Below the pieces are notes generated by a model. It worked only from the letters and a program-made list of their open reading frames with translations. It was not told the origin of the DNA and searched no databases. Source: Alternaria dauci (lineage: Eukaryota > Ascomycota > Dothideomycetes > Pleosporales > Pleosporaceae). From it: DNA of 64,000 nucleotides. Positions 10,199 to 21,868 of the stretch are shown here, in pieces. The position numbers and the translations under genes are program-made. Numbering within the stretch: the first letter of the stretch is position 1; the number at the start of each line of letters is the position of its first letter. The stretch is taken from NCBI RefSeq assembly GCF_042100115.1, contig NC_091273.1, forward strand, positions 4,278,001 through 4,342,000, in the 5' to 3' direction.

Positions 10199-11786
10199 TT
10201 ATGGTGCCGAAGCTCTCGGCGCCACGGCAAAGAGCTTGTTGAACATGTTATGCGGGTCATACAAGGCTTTCAGCTCTTGCAGGCGCTCATAGTTATTTCC
10301 AAAGACATCTTTAGACTTCTCCTCGTATTCTGTTTCATGTCAGCATACCTCTGGAAAATCGATGTACTTTCTGTAGACGCATCGTGCGTGCAAGGAGTAA
10401 AGCTGTCGAAGGGTACTTACGATCATAGTTTCCGTACACCATGGTCGCACCATGACTGCCTCTTTTTCCGATCCACCCATCCTGGGTTTCGCTCGTCTCC
10501 GCGCCGCTACGCTGAAGTTCCTTCTTGAACAACAGCGCCACGTCCCTCGACCACTGCCTGCACTTTGGGTCATTCTTCTCGTCCCACCACAACGGCGCAA
10601 CAGCTACATTGAAGTGTCGTCCGCGGTTTGCAAAGGCAGTGTCAGAGTTTGTCACAGCAACGATCTTGGTCGGGTCGACCAGCTCCCACATGATCTGGGA
10701 ACCCATCGCGTCAGGCGTCTCTTCAGTAAACTTGGTGTACGATTCCAGGACAGATACAACAAATTCGCCTCGAACGGGAAGCTCAAAACCAGCGCCCTTG
10801 AGGGAGACACGTGCACCGATAGGAAGATCCATCAACTTGTTGGCCTTGGCATAGGGCATCGTTGCCATGGTGCTCATCAAAGGTTCGAGTGCGACAATGT
10901 CCTTGAACAGTTCTTTCCCGTCTTCTTCTGGTCCATGGTACAGTGCTGCAACGAAGAACAAGACCTGGCCGCCAGCAGGTGGAGGCCTGGCGAAGCCGAA
11001 AGCACTCGCAGCTTTCCCAGTCGCTTTTGAGTTGCCATCTGCATCGGGTGTGAAGAGATCATTGCAGGCCTCCACCGCCTTGTTGATGATGTCTGGTGTT
11101 GGCGCGAACATCATGAAGCCAGCCCACACGTCTCCTGTCTCATGAGCTTGGAACTCGAACTCGACGCCGACGCCAAAGTTTTGTCCTGCACCGCGTAGAG
11201 CCCAGAAGAGGTCTTGGTTTTCATCGTTAGAGGCTTTTACGATGCTTCCGTCCGCCAAGACGACGGTGCAAGAGATGAGGTTGTCGACAACCAAGCCGTG
11301 TTTGACTGTGAGCCAGCCAAAGCCGCCACCGAATGTGAGACCACCGACGCCGGTATCCGAGACAGTGCCCCCGACCGTTGCAAGGCCATAAGGCGCGAGA
11401 GCCTCGTCAACATCACCCCAAACTGCACCTCCACCAACTTTGATGGTCTTTCCCTGGACATCGACCTCAGTGCTTCGCATGTGCGTATTCAAATCGATGA
11501 GTAGTCCCCCGTCTGTTGATGACGCGCCAGCAGTAGAGTGCCCGCCTCCTTTCACAGCGATATCTAGACCTTGTTCCGATGCATATTTGAGAGTAATCGA
11601 AATTGCTTCTGCAGATTTCGGGATCAGACATGCTCCTGCAGGTTTCTCGGCAGCCCTTGACCAGCGTCGAACGGATTTCGAGTACGCTTCAGTTTCTTCC
11701 GGTGTCACTAACTGTGCGTCGGTATCTTTGAGCAAGCCTCGAAGCTCTGCGACATCCGCTTCGTTGATCGAGCGTTTGACTGTCAT
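10199..11786 (-). CDS. FAD-linked oxidoreductase, berberine-bridge (BBE) type
   Basis: Two exons (11786-10421 and 10329-10199) give 498 residues. The PCMH-type FAD domain is clear: AVKGGGHSTAGASS (His83 is the likely covalent FAD site), then VGGTVSDTGVGGLTFGGGFG and DLFWALRGAG. The cysteine used for a second FAD bond in bicovalent BBE enzymes is absent, so attachment is probably through His only. The short last exon encodes the BBE tail with NNYERL and YDPHNMF, the expected end of this family. The intron is 91 nt with a GTAAGT donor. No signal peptide is seen, so the enzyme is probably intracellular. Family members oxidise sugars, alkaloids or polyketide intermediates; the substrate cannot be told here, and no metabolite cluster surrounds it. 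Confidence 0.88.
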
Positions 11787-14049
11787 ATTGCAATGGTCTG
11801 CTGCGGAGTATGGTTACGAGTAGATAAAATGACAACCATATGAAGACGTAAGCATGCGTACTTATGTTACCAAATAGTGTCACCTGCGGGGGTGGAGTAA
11901 CGATCTGGATGGTTTGATCTGGAGCAGTCCAGAGCGTGACGATGCGGTCTCTGCTTGCGGGCGTAAGCATACTAACAAGGCAGCCGTCAGCAAAGTAGAG
12001 ACATGGCGAATGGCTGACACAGGTTCTCGGTTGATGAGAGGCCTAGCAGCGCTATTTGCATTGGCAGCTGAGATCAAACCACCTTGCTGAACATACGTTC
12101 TCGGTTGACGTGAGGCCTAGCAGCGCCGTCTGTATTGGCAGCTGAGATCAAACCACCTTGCTGAACATACGTTCTCTGTAATGTCGTACTGGTAGTCGTC
12201 CACCAGTATAGACAGCGACGACTGGTCGTAGTTCTCACCCCAGTTTGCATCAATGACAAATATTTGAGTTGTACTCGCGCATAATGTTCGACTGGCCTCC
12301 AGTCGATCAACAAGGCGATATCTGACGTCATCGCACCCCGCGGCTCGCCCATGAATGCAGTGCGCTCAAACGGTATATATTCCCCATTCTAACATGCGAT
12401 TCGAGTCAGCGTTATGGGTAGGCTGCCATGCACGAAGGTTCAATCAGGTGACGCGATGACGCTCCCCGCAGAGGTTGAGGGCAACAAAGCATAAGCGAGG
12501 TGACAGGTCATGGAAGGAAGGACGAGAGGCATGCCGAAAGTGATGAGGGGCTGCAGATCTGCCAATCGCGGAGTCGTTCGCAGGGGTGACGCGCATATGT
12601 GGGGTAGGCAAAGAAATTGGCAAACCTTGTTTTGTCGCGTCGTCATGTCGTCGCGTCTCTGCACGCTTCTCCTCGCGCCTTCTCATCTCATATTCCTCTG
12701 TTCATCCGGCATCATATCTCTGTTCTTGGATGTTGCCTTGCCGTTTGGCTCTTGACTTCTCGGAATTATGGCACGTCGCTGTATACGATACCTACAGATG
12801 ATTCCAAAGCTCTGTCATGTCTATATTTACGAAAACTCCCTAGTCGATTACGCAAATCAACGACGACTTCTCGCGCGCCCGAAATGAATGAGAGTACGAA
12901 ACGAAACTAGTTTGCATTGCGTTGAGTACTCACCATACTGGAATGTGAGCTTCGTACGCCGCCAGACCGTCGCGCGGTGGAACAGGTCTGCGCAAGGATA
13001 TGACACGTCTGGAGCTCTCTGCTTGCGTCTGTCATGCGCGGGCTGACCGTGGATGTTGGATGCCTCGATTGGGTTGAGCATGAGAACACGACACGTATAT
13101 TCATGATGGTGGACCCGAAATTTGCAATGGCACAGAGTGGCATGCTATGACACCGTGGCCGTGCAAAGACGATGTCTTCCTGCATTTTTTATGCTCCAAG
13201 CATTTGTCGAAATGCCGCAAGTATCTCCAGGCACAGTAAGTATGATTTGATAAATGCTGGCGTCTCTTCATTACACGGCGCTGTGGTAGATACGATCTTG
13301 TCAAGCCTTCATCAAGTCTGTCTATTCGTCATTTTTCTTTCCTCTCAATACCGTTTGCAGTCCTGCATGCACTCTCTTCTCAGAATTGCTCAGCGATTTG
13401 GACTGTCTCTGTGGGTCTACGATCACGTGGCAAGCTGTCAGTCGGCTGTTTTACGATGCCTTCACTAACCCAGATTCTTTGCACGCACCACCGCCGAAGG
13501 CCTCTTTGGCTTACGCCTTGAGACAAAATATTTACCAAAATACTTACCATAAACCAGAAGGACAGAGTTTACTGCTGTCCTCGCATAAAAATTCCGGAAT
13601 TTTATACGTCGCCGCTACTCACCATTGCCCACCACATCTCAGCCATAATTTCGACTTGTCGCTTCCGCACGCTACGTCGAACTACCACAGCACCCCGAGT
13701 TGTTTCGCGACCCAGGGACATCTACGGCGGACGTCATCTAAATTCCAGGAGAAGAATTGCAACCCACAGCCTTATTGGAGCATTTTAATCATATTCATCT
13801 TCACCTTCACCCGCCGCGCTCAACTCGACATTCACTGCGACATTTATCATCGTACTAAGGCTAGCGCCGACCGCGCAGTCATTTCTACCTCTATTCGCAT
13901 TTCCCAGCACCGTTGCATCTCACACTTTGTCTACTTGCTAAATCACCACCCTACGACATCATCGCAACTATTGCACATCATCTCACCGCACCTTGGTCGC
14001 GCGCCACTGTTCAAACACAATTGTGCATATACACAGCGCCCTTACAGCC
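11787..14049. other. long intergenic region with tandem duplication
   Basis: About 2.2 kb. Apart from the 74-bp tandem repeat at 12023-12170 I see no gene. The plus-strand frame at 13386-14186 has a composition like a leader sequence (polypyrimidine and CAC/ACC rich) and probably represents the promoter and 5' UTR of the coiled-coil/zinc-finger gene that starts at 14050. Confidence 0.5.
12023..12176. repeat. 74-bp tandem direct repeat, two copies
   Basis: Two adjacent copies begin at 12023 and 12097, each starting GTTCTCGGTTGA, followed at 12171 by a 6-base partial third copy (GTTCTC). The copies differ at only a handful of sites. The unit is not part of any recognised gene and shows no terminal inverted repeat. 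Confidence 0.9.
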
Positions 14050-16585
14050 ATGTCCCTGGAAGCTCGCTCCTCACAAGAGAGCGCCGTGAGCGCCATACCC
14101 GCAAAGCCGCTGACTCCGGCACCAGAAACTCCTCAGGAGGCTGCACCGCTCAAGGTGTCACTGGCCGACGAGAATATCGCCCTTAAGCAGCGCATTGCCC
14201 TACTTGAGTCAGAGAACGAGCGCCTTAGGAAACGAGTCACCACCGCCGAAGAGCTTACCATAACTGCCAAATTTGAGACCGACGCAGCGATAGCGCGCGC
14301 CCAAAAGCGATATACAAAGATGTTACATGCCAACAACGAGATCAGGCACCTTAGGCTAGCGCTAGCAAAGGAGAAAAAAGAGCGTGCAGACTACCTCATT
14401 GGCTCCAAGAGCGTCTTTCAGAGTTTGCAAGACGAAATCTCACGGCTGAAAGCAGAGAAGGCAGCCGGAGATTGGGCAAGAGAGCTCAACGAGCAGATAG
14501 ACATATTACAAGAGGGCTTCCTTGCAGGCGAAAAAGACAAGAATGTGCTGAACAAGATTATCAGCGATCTCAATAAGACCGTCAGTCGGCTCAAAAGCGA
14601 GAAGGAGGCTTCCGACAAGAAGCTGGACGACTTTGAAAGTCTTGTTACAAACTTGCGACAAGAGATTGACACAGAGAAGTCAAAATTGATAGCCGCGCCT
14701 GATGCGCTTACCATGGAGCAAATCGAGGCTCGCATCGCTAATGCCAGAGACGAAGCGATCAAACAAGCTAACGTTGAAGCACAAGTTAAGCTTGACGCGA
14801 TGGAAGTGAGTAAGAAAGAACAAGTCGAAACAACCATCAAGAACCTTCGGATGCAGATTAATGCGCAGGCACAGCATCACATAAAGACACGTATGGATCA
14901 ATGGCGCCTGATGGATCAATCTTACAGAGAAAAGATTGCAGCGTTGGAATCGAAGCTGTCCACTGCCGCTAAGCAAATTGAATGGCATGGGCCGCGCCTG
15001 GCGACAGCATCGGGCGCTGTTCAACACGGTCATCAGAGGCCTACTAAACATGATCAAGAGATCTTGTCACAAGAGACGTTCAACCCTAGCAAGCGAAGGA
15101 GGCTCAACTCTTTTGGGTGAGTCGGATACTACATGCATGAATGAAACCATAACTGACATAGACAGTGCTGCTGGCATCACTACGCCAGATTTTCAACATA
15201 CACGCTCAGCTTCCCTTATCTCTGATACCAACGTTTTGAGCGCAGGATTCGCGGCGAACACGAACGGTAATACCATGATGGGCGGCGCACATATGCAGGG
15301 GCAGTCTCAGGGGACACCGAACAACATCCACAGGCGGCAGTCCTCACAAAATTCGAATGGCTCAGCGACTCTAATGACACCCACGAGAAGCCTCTCGCGA
15401 CAGCAGAACGGCGAATTGTCTCCACAGCAGCTACTGAACATGATTTCACCTCAGCAGCAACAGCAACAACAGCAGCAACAACTCTTCCAACAGCAGATAG
15501 CTTCGAACAACGCAAGCAGCCAACCGCCTACATCCGGGTCATATGGCACTTACCCGACGTCCGAATCTCGTATCCAGCCACAGATAGGAAGCAGTCAGCA
15601 AACAATGATCCAGCCCGGGAACTTCCGCTTGTTCAACGAATCAGACTCTGGGACACACCCGTCGCAACAGATGCGTCAACAACTCCAGTCGCAGGCCCAA
15701 GCACAAGCCTCAGGGTTTGTTCAGCAACCGACGCAGCCTAAGCAATCGTATGGTTCAGCCTTTGAAATGCCGCCGCCACAGCCTCGCGCCATGCAAGTCT
15801 CTTCGAAGCGCTCAATGTCGTTCGATGCACAGCATCCAAGCGTGAACCAGGACGTGGGCAGACAATACGCCCCCACCTTCATAAATTCACAGGCTATGAC
15901 CGTCATTGATGGCGAAATTCCTTTCATAGGGGAGACATACCCTGTAGACAACTGGTTTTCCACTGGAGGCGAGCCTGCAGGACGAAGCTCTACCCAGAGG
16001 ATGTACACTCCGACACTCCCTTCGAACGCGTCGTCACAGGCGCAGGAGACTTATAGCCAACAACCCCAGCAGCGCGGCTTCCAGTACCACAACGTCGACC
16101 CTTCTCTATTACAGATGGGTAATCCGGGGGACATGCCTTCCAACTCCAACAGCACCCAGAATGAGTTTAACACGTATACGAACAACTCACGCCAGCCTTC
16201 AGTTTCGAGACGAGCGAGTCGGGCTTCTTCTCACTCTACACCCGCACCCACTGGACGCTCGCGAGGCCGGACTCCTGGTCCCGCAGGGGCAGCCAACATC
16301 TCATGTGTGAACTGCTATCGTCACTGGTGGGAACACGAATGTGATGGTGGTGAACCATGCTCAAATTGTGTTGCAGAGGGCGTTGAATGTGTGCGACAGA
16401 AATGCTTCAACTTCGCTGCTGGCACTTGCGATAAGGGTGACAAGTGTCCCAACGTCCACGAGGGCGATGGGAGATATCGAAATGACAGTCACCTGGTTGA
16501 CCAAGCCAAGGCGGGCAAGCGCCCTCAACGAATTGGGAAAAAGGTGGATGCGGCGCCGGCGCCGACTACGAGGCAGCAGGATTAG
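14050..16585 (+). CDS. coiled-coil protein with polyQ and double zinc finger
   Basis: Two exons (14050-15116, 15166-16585; 49-nt intron, GTGAGT donor, AACTGAC branch site) give 828 residues. Residues about 30-310 are mostly charged helix with leucine heptads, a long coiled coil, ending in a basic stretch (SKRRRLNS) that may be a nuclear localisation signal. Residues about 400-720 are low-complexity and Gln/Ser/Asn rich, with a run of ten Gln. The C-terminus has a six-cysteine Zn2Cys6-like cluster from C736 (spacing CX2CX8CX5CX2CX6C), immediately followed by a CCCH finger (C769, C777, C783, H787; CX7CX5CX3H). A Ser/Arg-rich patch precedes the fingers. The CCCH type suggests RNA binding, the first cluster DNA or structural zinc. 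Function is unknown; the architecture resembles a nuclear nucleic-acid-binding regulator. Confidence 0.8.
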
Positions 16586-17826
16586 GAAGCTGTAGGACTA
16601 TTTGGATATTGTCTGGGATGAATGTGTTTGCTTATAACTGTGTGTGGTGAGATTTGGAGAGCTCAAACCATCCAGTTTCTCTTATCGTTTTAGTTGCGAG
16701 TCATTGCGCTTACTTACTCTCGCGGCGATCGACCGTTCAGTAAACATGACTCTTAGAATGCAACCAGTATTGTTCGACAATCCTGCGCAAGTGTTGGCTG
16801 AAAGCCATCTGAGCTACAAGTATGAATCCAAGGCTAACAAGAAAGAGAACTGAGTTTTAGTAGCTGAGAACTGGGAGTGTTCACGTTCCCAGGTAGCATG
16901 GGGGACTTCCATAAGCCAGTCTAAGACTTAGTCCGTAGCAACATACTAGCGATAAGCGTCTCCTCTGATAAGGACTTACGAAAGCTTCGACTACAGAATC
17001 TCGTGGGCTTCCCGTCTCAGTATCGGAAACCGTAGATTTACTGGCATGGCGTTGCTACGTTTGGTGTCGGCCTTGGTAGGCTGGTAATGGCTGGCAGAGC
17101 GACGGCAATAACCATATAGACGGATGCAATGCAGTTGTCAACGTAACTCCAGGTCTATCTTCAATGCATCGGTAGTTAACTAAGGCGCGACGAGAAACCC
17201 CACTCTCCAGAATGCGAGGGTTAAGTCAAGCGGCGGCGCTGCGGAAATGGCGGCTCCGGCCACTGGGAGCACTCCTGGAGAGATGAGGTGTCTTCCTGGT
17301 TCTTTTGCGGAGTAGGAAAAATTCAGAAGCGATGTCTCTTGTCGCATTCGCATCACAGCACGTATATAAATCCTTTCACTATGCGTGTGGAGTTTGCGCG
17401 CACCTGGGCGGGGCCGGGAGATGGGTGGGGGCAACGCGAGTGGCGCAAAAGAACTAAGCCACATGCGGCCTAGTTTATCGCGCATTCAGGGTTTTCCAAG
17501 CTTCACTCCACATTATTCCTTCACCAAGCTCCACTTGGCTATAGCTTGCGTATCTTATCTAGATATCTCCCATATCATTGGTACTTTCGTTCCCGCGGCA
17601 CTTTCATCGCGACCATGATCCTTCCGACCTTCCGCACCATGGGAGGCCTAGGCTCGAGACGCATTCTCTTCCTATTCATCGCTTGGAAGTTATCTCCGAA
17701 CATGACGAATCGCTGGGGCACGCTAAGCGACTACTTACCCAGCTGATAAAAGCTTTCAGTCGCGCAATGCTCGATACTGAGTTTCTCGTGCCTTTTTAGT
17801 CGTTGCCTCTAACCGACTACTCAAAT
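16586..17826. other. intergenic, no gene recognised
   Basis: About 1.2 kb between two plus-strand genes. A TATATAAAT motif at about 17364 is far from any start codon. The last 250 bases are pyrimidine-rich and probably the leader of the Atg22-like gene. Confidence 0.45.
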
Positions 17827-19493
17827 ATGGCATCGAACGAGCCTGGCCTGGCGCCTCTCAGCGCGCTGGCTGAAGACCCTATCAAAGGTGCTGTCGGCGT
17901 ACCTGTCGATACCGACACCCCTGTCGCACCCGACCAGTTTGACGAACGCTACGAGACATCGAAGTGGGAGATATGGTCGTATTACTGGTAAGCCAATTTT
18001 CCAGCGCACAAAGTCATTTGGAGCGCAATCTGTCAACTGTACCATAGCTGACATCGAACCCCGTCACTAGCTACTACGTCGGAGACAACGGCCTCACGCT
18101 CTTCAACTTTGGCCCTACAGCTTTTCAGAACCTCATGTATGAAGCGGCAGGAGATTCCGAGGTGCTACGATTCATGGGCCGAGATCGTACCATCAATTCG
18201 ATCGTGCTTCTGTGCAACGGAATCAGTTTCGCCATTCAGGTCGTCGTCTTCCTCATTCTGGGCTCCTTCGCAGATTTTGGTACATGGCGCCCCAACATCC
18301 TGATAGGACTGTCCATCATCGCCTTTGGAATCGGATTCGGCTGGCTCGGAGTTCACACCGAGGACCAATGGCATGCTGGTGTTGGTCTCTACATCGTGGG
18401 TCTCATCGCATACCAAACGACAATCACTTTCTGGACCGCTGCATTCCCTGGCTTGGCGAGGAACACTAAGGATCTACGAGTCAAGGCCGAACAGTTTGCC
18501 GATGGCACAATTACTCGCTCGGAGTACGATTTTGCGGATATGATGAAGCGGAACGAGCTCTCCAACACGGCGTTCTATGTTCAGTCGGTCTTCGAAATCC
18601 TCATTCTGGCTGTCATTGTTGGCATCATGTTCGGTCTGAAAGTCAACGACAGCGCAGAGAACAACAACTGGGGCCTTTCCGTGCTCATCGCCTTTGCAAC
18701 AGGTGTTTGGATCTTGTGCGCTCTTCCTTGGTTTATCCTAGAGAAGAGGCGGCCCGGCCAAGATCCAGGACGCGCAAACATAATTCTGGCTGGTCTCAAA
18801 CAACTCGGTTACGCGATGCGTCAAATCTGGCAACTGAGACAAAGTTTGGCATATCTGGCAGGCTACTTCCTCCTCGGCGACAGCCTTAACACAACCGTAA
18901 CAGTCATCGGCACATTGCAAAATGAGATTGTTGCGTACAACAGTCTTCAGCTTACTTACCTTCTCATTGTTGGTATCGCTGCGCAAGCCGTTGGTATCGG
19001 CGCATTTTGGCGCATTCAAAAACAATATGGTCTCTCCACCAAGACCATGTTCATGGTTGTCGCTATATGCATTGTTCTACTCGACGGCTGGGGTATGATT
19101 GGCATTTGGACGCAAAAGTTTGGCTTTCACAACAAATGGGAAGTATGGCTATATCAAGTCTTCTATGGCTTGCTTGTCTGCCCGTGGTACAGCTATTCGC
19201 AGACGATGATCTCCGAGGTTACACCGAGGGGCAAGGAATTTCTTTTCTTCAGCTTGTTCTCTATCGTCGGCAAGACAAGCGCCTTTATTGGGCCACTGGT
19301 GAGCTCTGCCATTATCGATGATACTGGAAACAACAGCAGCCCGTTCTATTTCTTATTCGCACTAAGTCTAGTAAGCTGCGCGTGGCTTTTCTTCTTCGTA
19401 GATGTTGGAAAGAGTAGGGTTGAGCAGGAGATTTTCCTGGAAAAGGAGAAGGACGCAAAGATGCAGAAAGAGAATGTTGGGGATCTTAGCTGA
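17827..19493 (+). CDS. Atg22-like vacuolar amino-acid effluxer (MFS)
   Basis: Two exons (17827-17987, 18071-19493) give 527 residues. Splicing joins WSYYC to YYVGDNGLTLFNFGPTAF, a hallmark of the Atg22 family, and restores a continuous frame. About ten to twelve hydrophobic helices follow, including FQNLMYEAAG before helix 2 and WYSYSQTMISEVTPRGKEF near the C-terminal half, also typical. Atg22 proteins sit in the vacuolar membrane and export amino acids released by autophagic breakdown; fungi often carry several paralogues, so this need not be the principal one. The ATG was chosen because it is the first in frame upstream of the conserved N-terminal part. Family assignment is firm, orthology to yeast Atg22 is not. 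Confidence 0.87.
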
Positions 19494-19896
19494 ACAGTTC
19501 CTGTACGAATGAGATATGCCATGACCGGAACCAGTCATGGTTCCAACCACTTTTGCAGTACCACGATACACACTTGCTAATATTTGTGCCTGTGCACACT
19601 CAGCTAGACAGAACGTTCGACAAGTTCTCAAGCATAAGAGCGAGCACATTCTACCATCGAAGTGAATAGCTCACATCGCATCGTGTTGTCATGTCCTCGC
19701 CCGATTGGAAAGACATTGTTCGGTCACAGCGCTATGTCGCAACCCTAAAGCTGTTTGAAACCGGACTATACGTTATAAGTATCTGTTTTCCCCTTTTAAC
19801 ACTGATTGACTTCTCGGCTCACTCTCATTGCTAAATCGAACAAGGATACTGCACTAGTCAAACATAACACCAAATTAGTAACGACCGTAAACCGAC
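19494..19896. other. intergenic, no gene recognised
   Basis: Spacer between two plus-strand genes; presumably terminator of the Atg22-like gene and promoter of the next. No repeat or motif stands out. Confidence 0.45.
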
Positions 19897-20568
19897 ATGC
19901 CCATCTTCCCTTGGCTCGATGGTCGCTCTGATCAGCCACTAAATAACTATGTAACTGACGAGGATGGCTTTCTTGGTCTTGATGACAGAATGGATCTTGA
20001 ACATGCAAACGCGGAAGAGAAAATGTACAAAAAGAAGTACTGGCAGCTCCGTAAGCAGGTTGACGAGGATGAAATTTGCAAAAAGCTCCGAGCTGATAAT
20101 GCTTCTCTTCGAAACGATAATAAAGAGCTGAAGAAGAAGATTCTAGGGCTCGAGAATGCGAAGCTAAGCGTGGAGGTGCAACTCATGAGGCGCGAGAAGG
20201 AACTCAACAATTTCAAAGCAAACAAGGATACTGAGAGGGGCGTCAACAACACACAAAACGAACGGCTCAAACTGGAGAACAAAACCCTTAAGGAAAATGA
20301 GGAACAGATGGGGTTACTACTTCTTTCTCACGATATCCAAACGCCAGCGCTACTCAGTACATCAAGAGCCACACTACCCCCTACCCCAGACTTTACAGAC
20401 GACGATTCCGATATGGACGATGCAGATGGTCTCGGTGTTTGTTCAGAGTGGTATAATCACGGTAAATGCAGTCTGGGTGGTACAAGGTCTAACAAGTGCG
20501 AGCGTGGTGTACATCCTCGTCTTGTCAACTTCCGTACACCGTTGAAACCAGCTTTCCAAAGTGGTTAA
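19897..20568 (+). CDS. coiled-coil protein with degenerate CCCH motif
   Basis: Single exon, 223 residues. Residues about 40-145 are highly charged helix with Leu/Lys/Glu heptads (coiled coil). A Thr/Pro and Asp-rich linker (about 158-180) follows. The C-terminal part has CSEWYNHGKCSLGG and NKCERGVH, a C-X8-C-X9-C-X4-H arrangement resembling a stretched CCCH zinc finger. The order coiled coil, low-complexity linker, CCCH is the same as in the 828-residue protein about 3 kb upstream, so the two may be distant relatives. No function known. The spacing is wider than in standard CCCH fingers, so zinc binding is unproven. Confidence 0.6.
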   Translation: MPIFPWLDGRSDQPLNNYVTDEDGFLGLDDRMDLEHANAEEKMYKKKYWQLRKQVDEDEICKKLRADNASLRNDNKELKKKILGLENAKLSVEVQLMRREKELNNFKANKDTERGVNNTQNERLKLENKTLKENEEQMGLLLLSHDIQTPALLSTSRATLPPTPDFTDDDSDMDDADGLGVCSEWYNHGKCSLGGTRSNKCERGVHPRLVNFRTPLKPAFQSG

Positions 20569-20758
20569 ATGCGATAGCGAAGGTGGAAGTAGTTGCTTAC
20601 CCTCCAAAGAACTCTTTCAATGGTATAAGATGAATTATCATGCGACATATATCTCGTAACTTGTACACTATAAGCAGCAAAATCTTGGGAAGCTGAGTAT
20701 CCGCCATGTATCTTACACCATAGATTCTCCCTCTCTCTCATAGAACTAGAAGAAACGA

Positions 20759-21868
20759 CTAGCCATCCTCCCACTGCTCTAGTACCTCACTAATCCTATC
20801 TTCACTAGGAAACCGAACTTCCTTCTCCGCAACCATATGGAGCAATCCTTGCACCTGTCTCACTTCCTCCCCAGTCATTTCCTCCAATCGACGATCGATT
20901 TCCGCACCGAAACGGTCCCTCAACCGTGCAAAAGTCGAGGTCTCTTCTTCAAGATACTGGCCTTTGTTGACGTTGAGGAAGTTCATGAACGTATCCCACC
21001 AAGTCGGTGAACGCGTCGGTGTACTGATGTCTTCTACTATACGAGCCCCTTGTGATAATGCTCTGCCAGTCCTGTCGAGCATATATATAAGCTCGTACAG
21101 AAATGCGCGGTCTGCACCTTTCTTCATCTCATTCGGATTCAACTTTGCACGATGAAAGTCAATCAAGACAATAGTAGGCATCGTGAAGACAGGCGCCTTA
21201 TTCCAGGTAGACAAATCGAGCATAACGTTGGCGCCAAAGACATCGTTATGAGCCATATTGGGGACATCGTGCAGCCACCCAACTACTTCCATCAACTGCT
21301 TCGCAATGTGCAATACAAGCACTTCCGGTATCGCAGGGAGGGGGAGGTTGCAAGTGGCGGAGGTTGATGAAGAAGGATGTAGTATATCGGTGACTACAAC
21401 CCGGAGTCGCTCGAGGTCGAAGCCACGGATAGGATGAATTGCTAGCCAGCGCGACCCGCCGTCTACGGTTGGGTCAAAGTTGACAAGGTTAGGCAAGTGC
21501 TTCGCAATAGTTCTGTCGTCCTCCGCGGCAAAGAAGCTGTGTATGCGTCGTAGAGCCATGATCTCGGTAGCTATCTCATCGCGGGACATTTCTCGAGTAG
21601 ATATCTTGATGGCTACGAGGCCTGGGCTTTGCAATGTGGGATTCGTTGTGGCAGGGTTTGTGATTGGAGGGGGCCTTGGTGTACAAAATATAACTTTTCC
21701 GCATGTACCCTTTCCTGCTTCCTGCAGTGAAATATATTGATTGTTTGTGTTTTCGAAGACCGGATCGAGATCCATTTCGTCGCCGGATGTCGCTGTAGAG
21801 GTATCTGATCGCTCGTCGTCTGCGTCGGTAGGGGACCCGCTCGAAGGTAGAACTCGGAGCCAACACAT
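20759..21868 (-). CDS. protein kinase-like protein, atypical
   Basis: Single frame of 369 residues. A glycine-loop-like EAGKGTCGKVIF (about 51-62), VAIKIS with the Lys of subdomain II, HNDVFGANVML in place of the HRD..N catalytic loop, and LIDFHRA in place of DFG can be seen in order. The catalytic Asp and Asn and the metal-binding Asp are kept, but Arg of HRD and Gly of DFG are replaced. The C-lobe is short and lacks a clear APE motif. It may therefore be a divergent kinase or small-molecule phosphotransferase-like protein rather than a plain Ser/Thr kinase. The N-terminal 45 residues are acidic and probably disordered. An upstream exon cannot be excluded. Confidence 0.65.
   Translation of the reverse strand: MCWLRVLPSSGSPTDADDERSDTSTATSGDEMDLDPVFENTNNQYISLQEAGKGTCGKVIFCTPRPPPITNPATTNPTLQSPGLVAIKISTREMSRDEIATEIMALRRIHSFFAAEDDRTIAKHLPNLVNFDPTVDGGSRWLAIHPIRGFDLERLRVVVTDILHPSSSTSATCNLPLPAIPEVLVLHIAKQLMEVVGWLHDVPNMAHNDVFGANVMLDLSTWNKAPVFTMPTIVLIDFHRAKLNPNEMKKGADRAFLYELIYMLDRTGRALSQGARIVEDISTPTRSPTWWDTFMNFLNVNKGQYLEEETSTFARLRDRFGAEIDRRLEEMTGEEVRQVQGLLHMVAEKEVRFPSEDRISEVLEQWEDG

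Noticed and set aside
13386..14186. 266-codon plus-strand frame
   Set aside because: Overlaps the start of the coiled-coil gene in another frame and looks like translated leader sequence.
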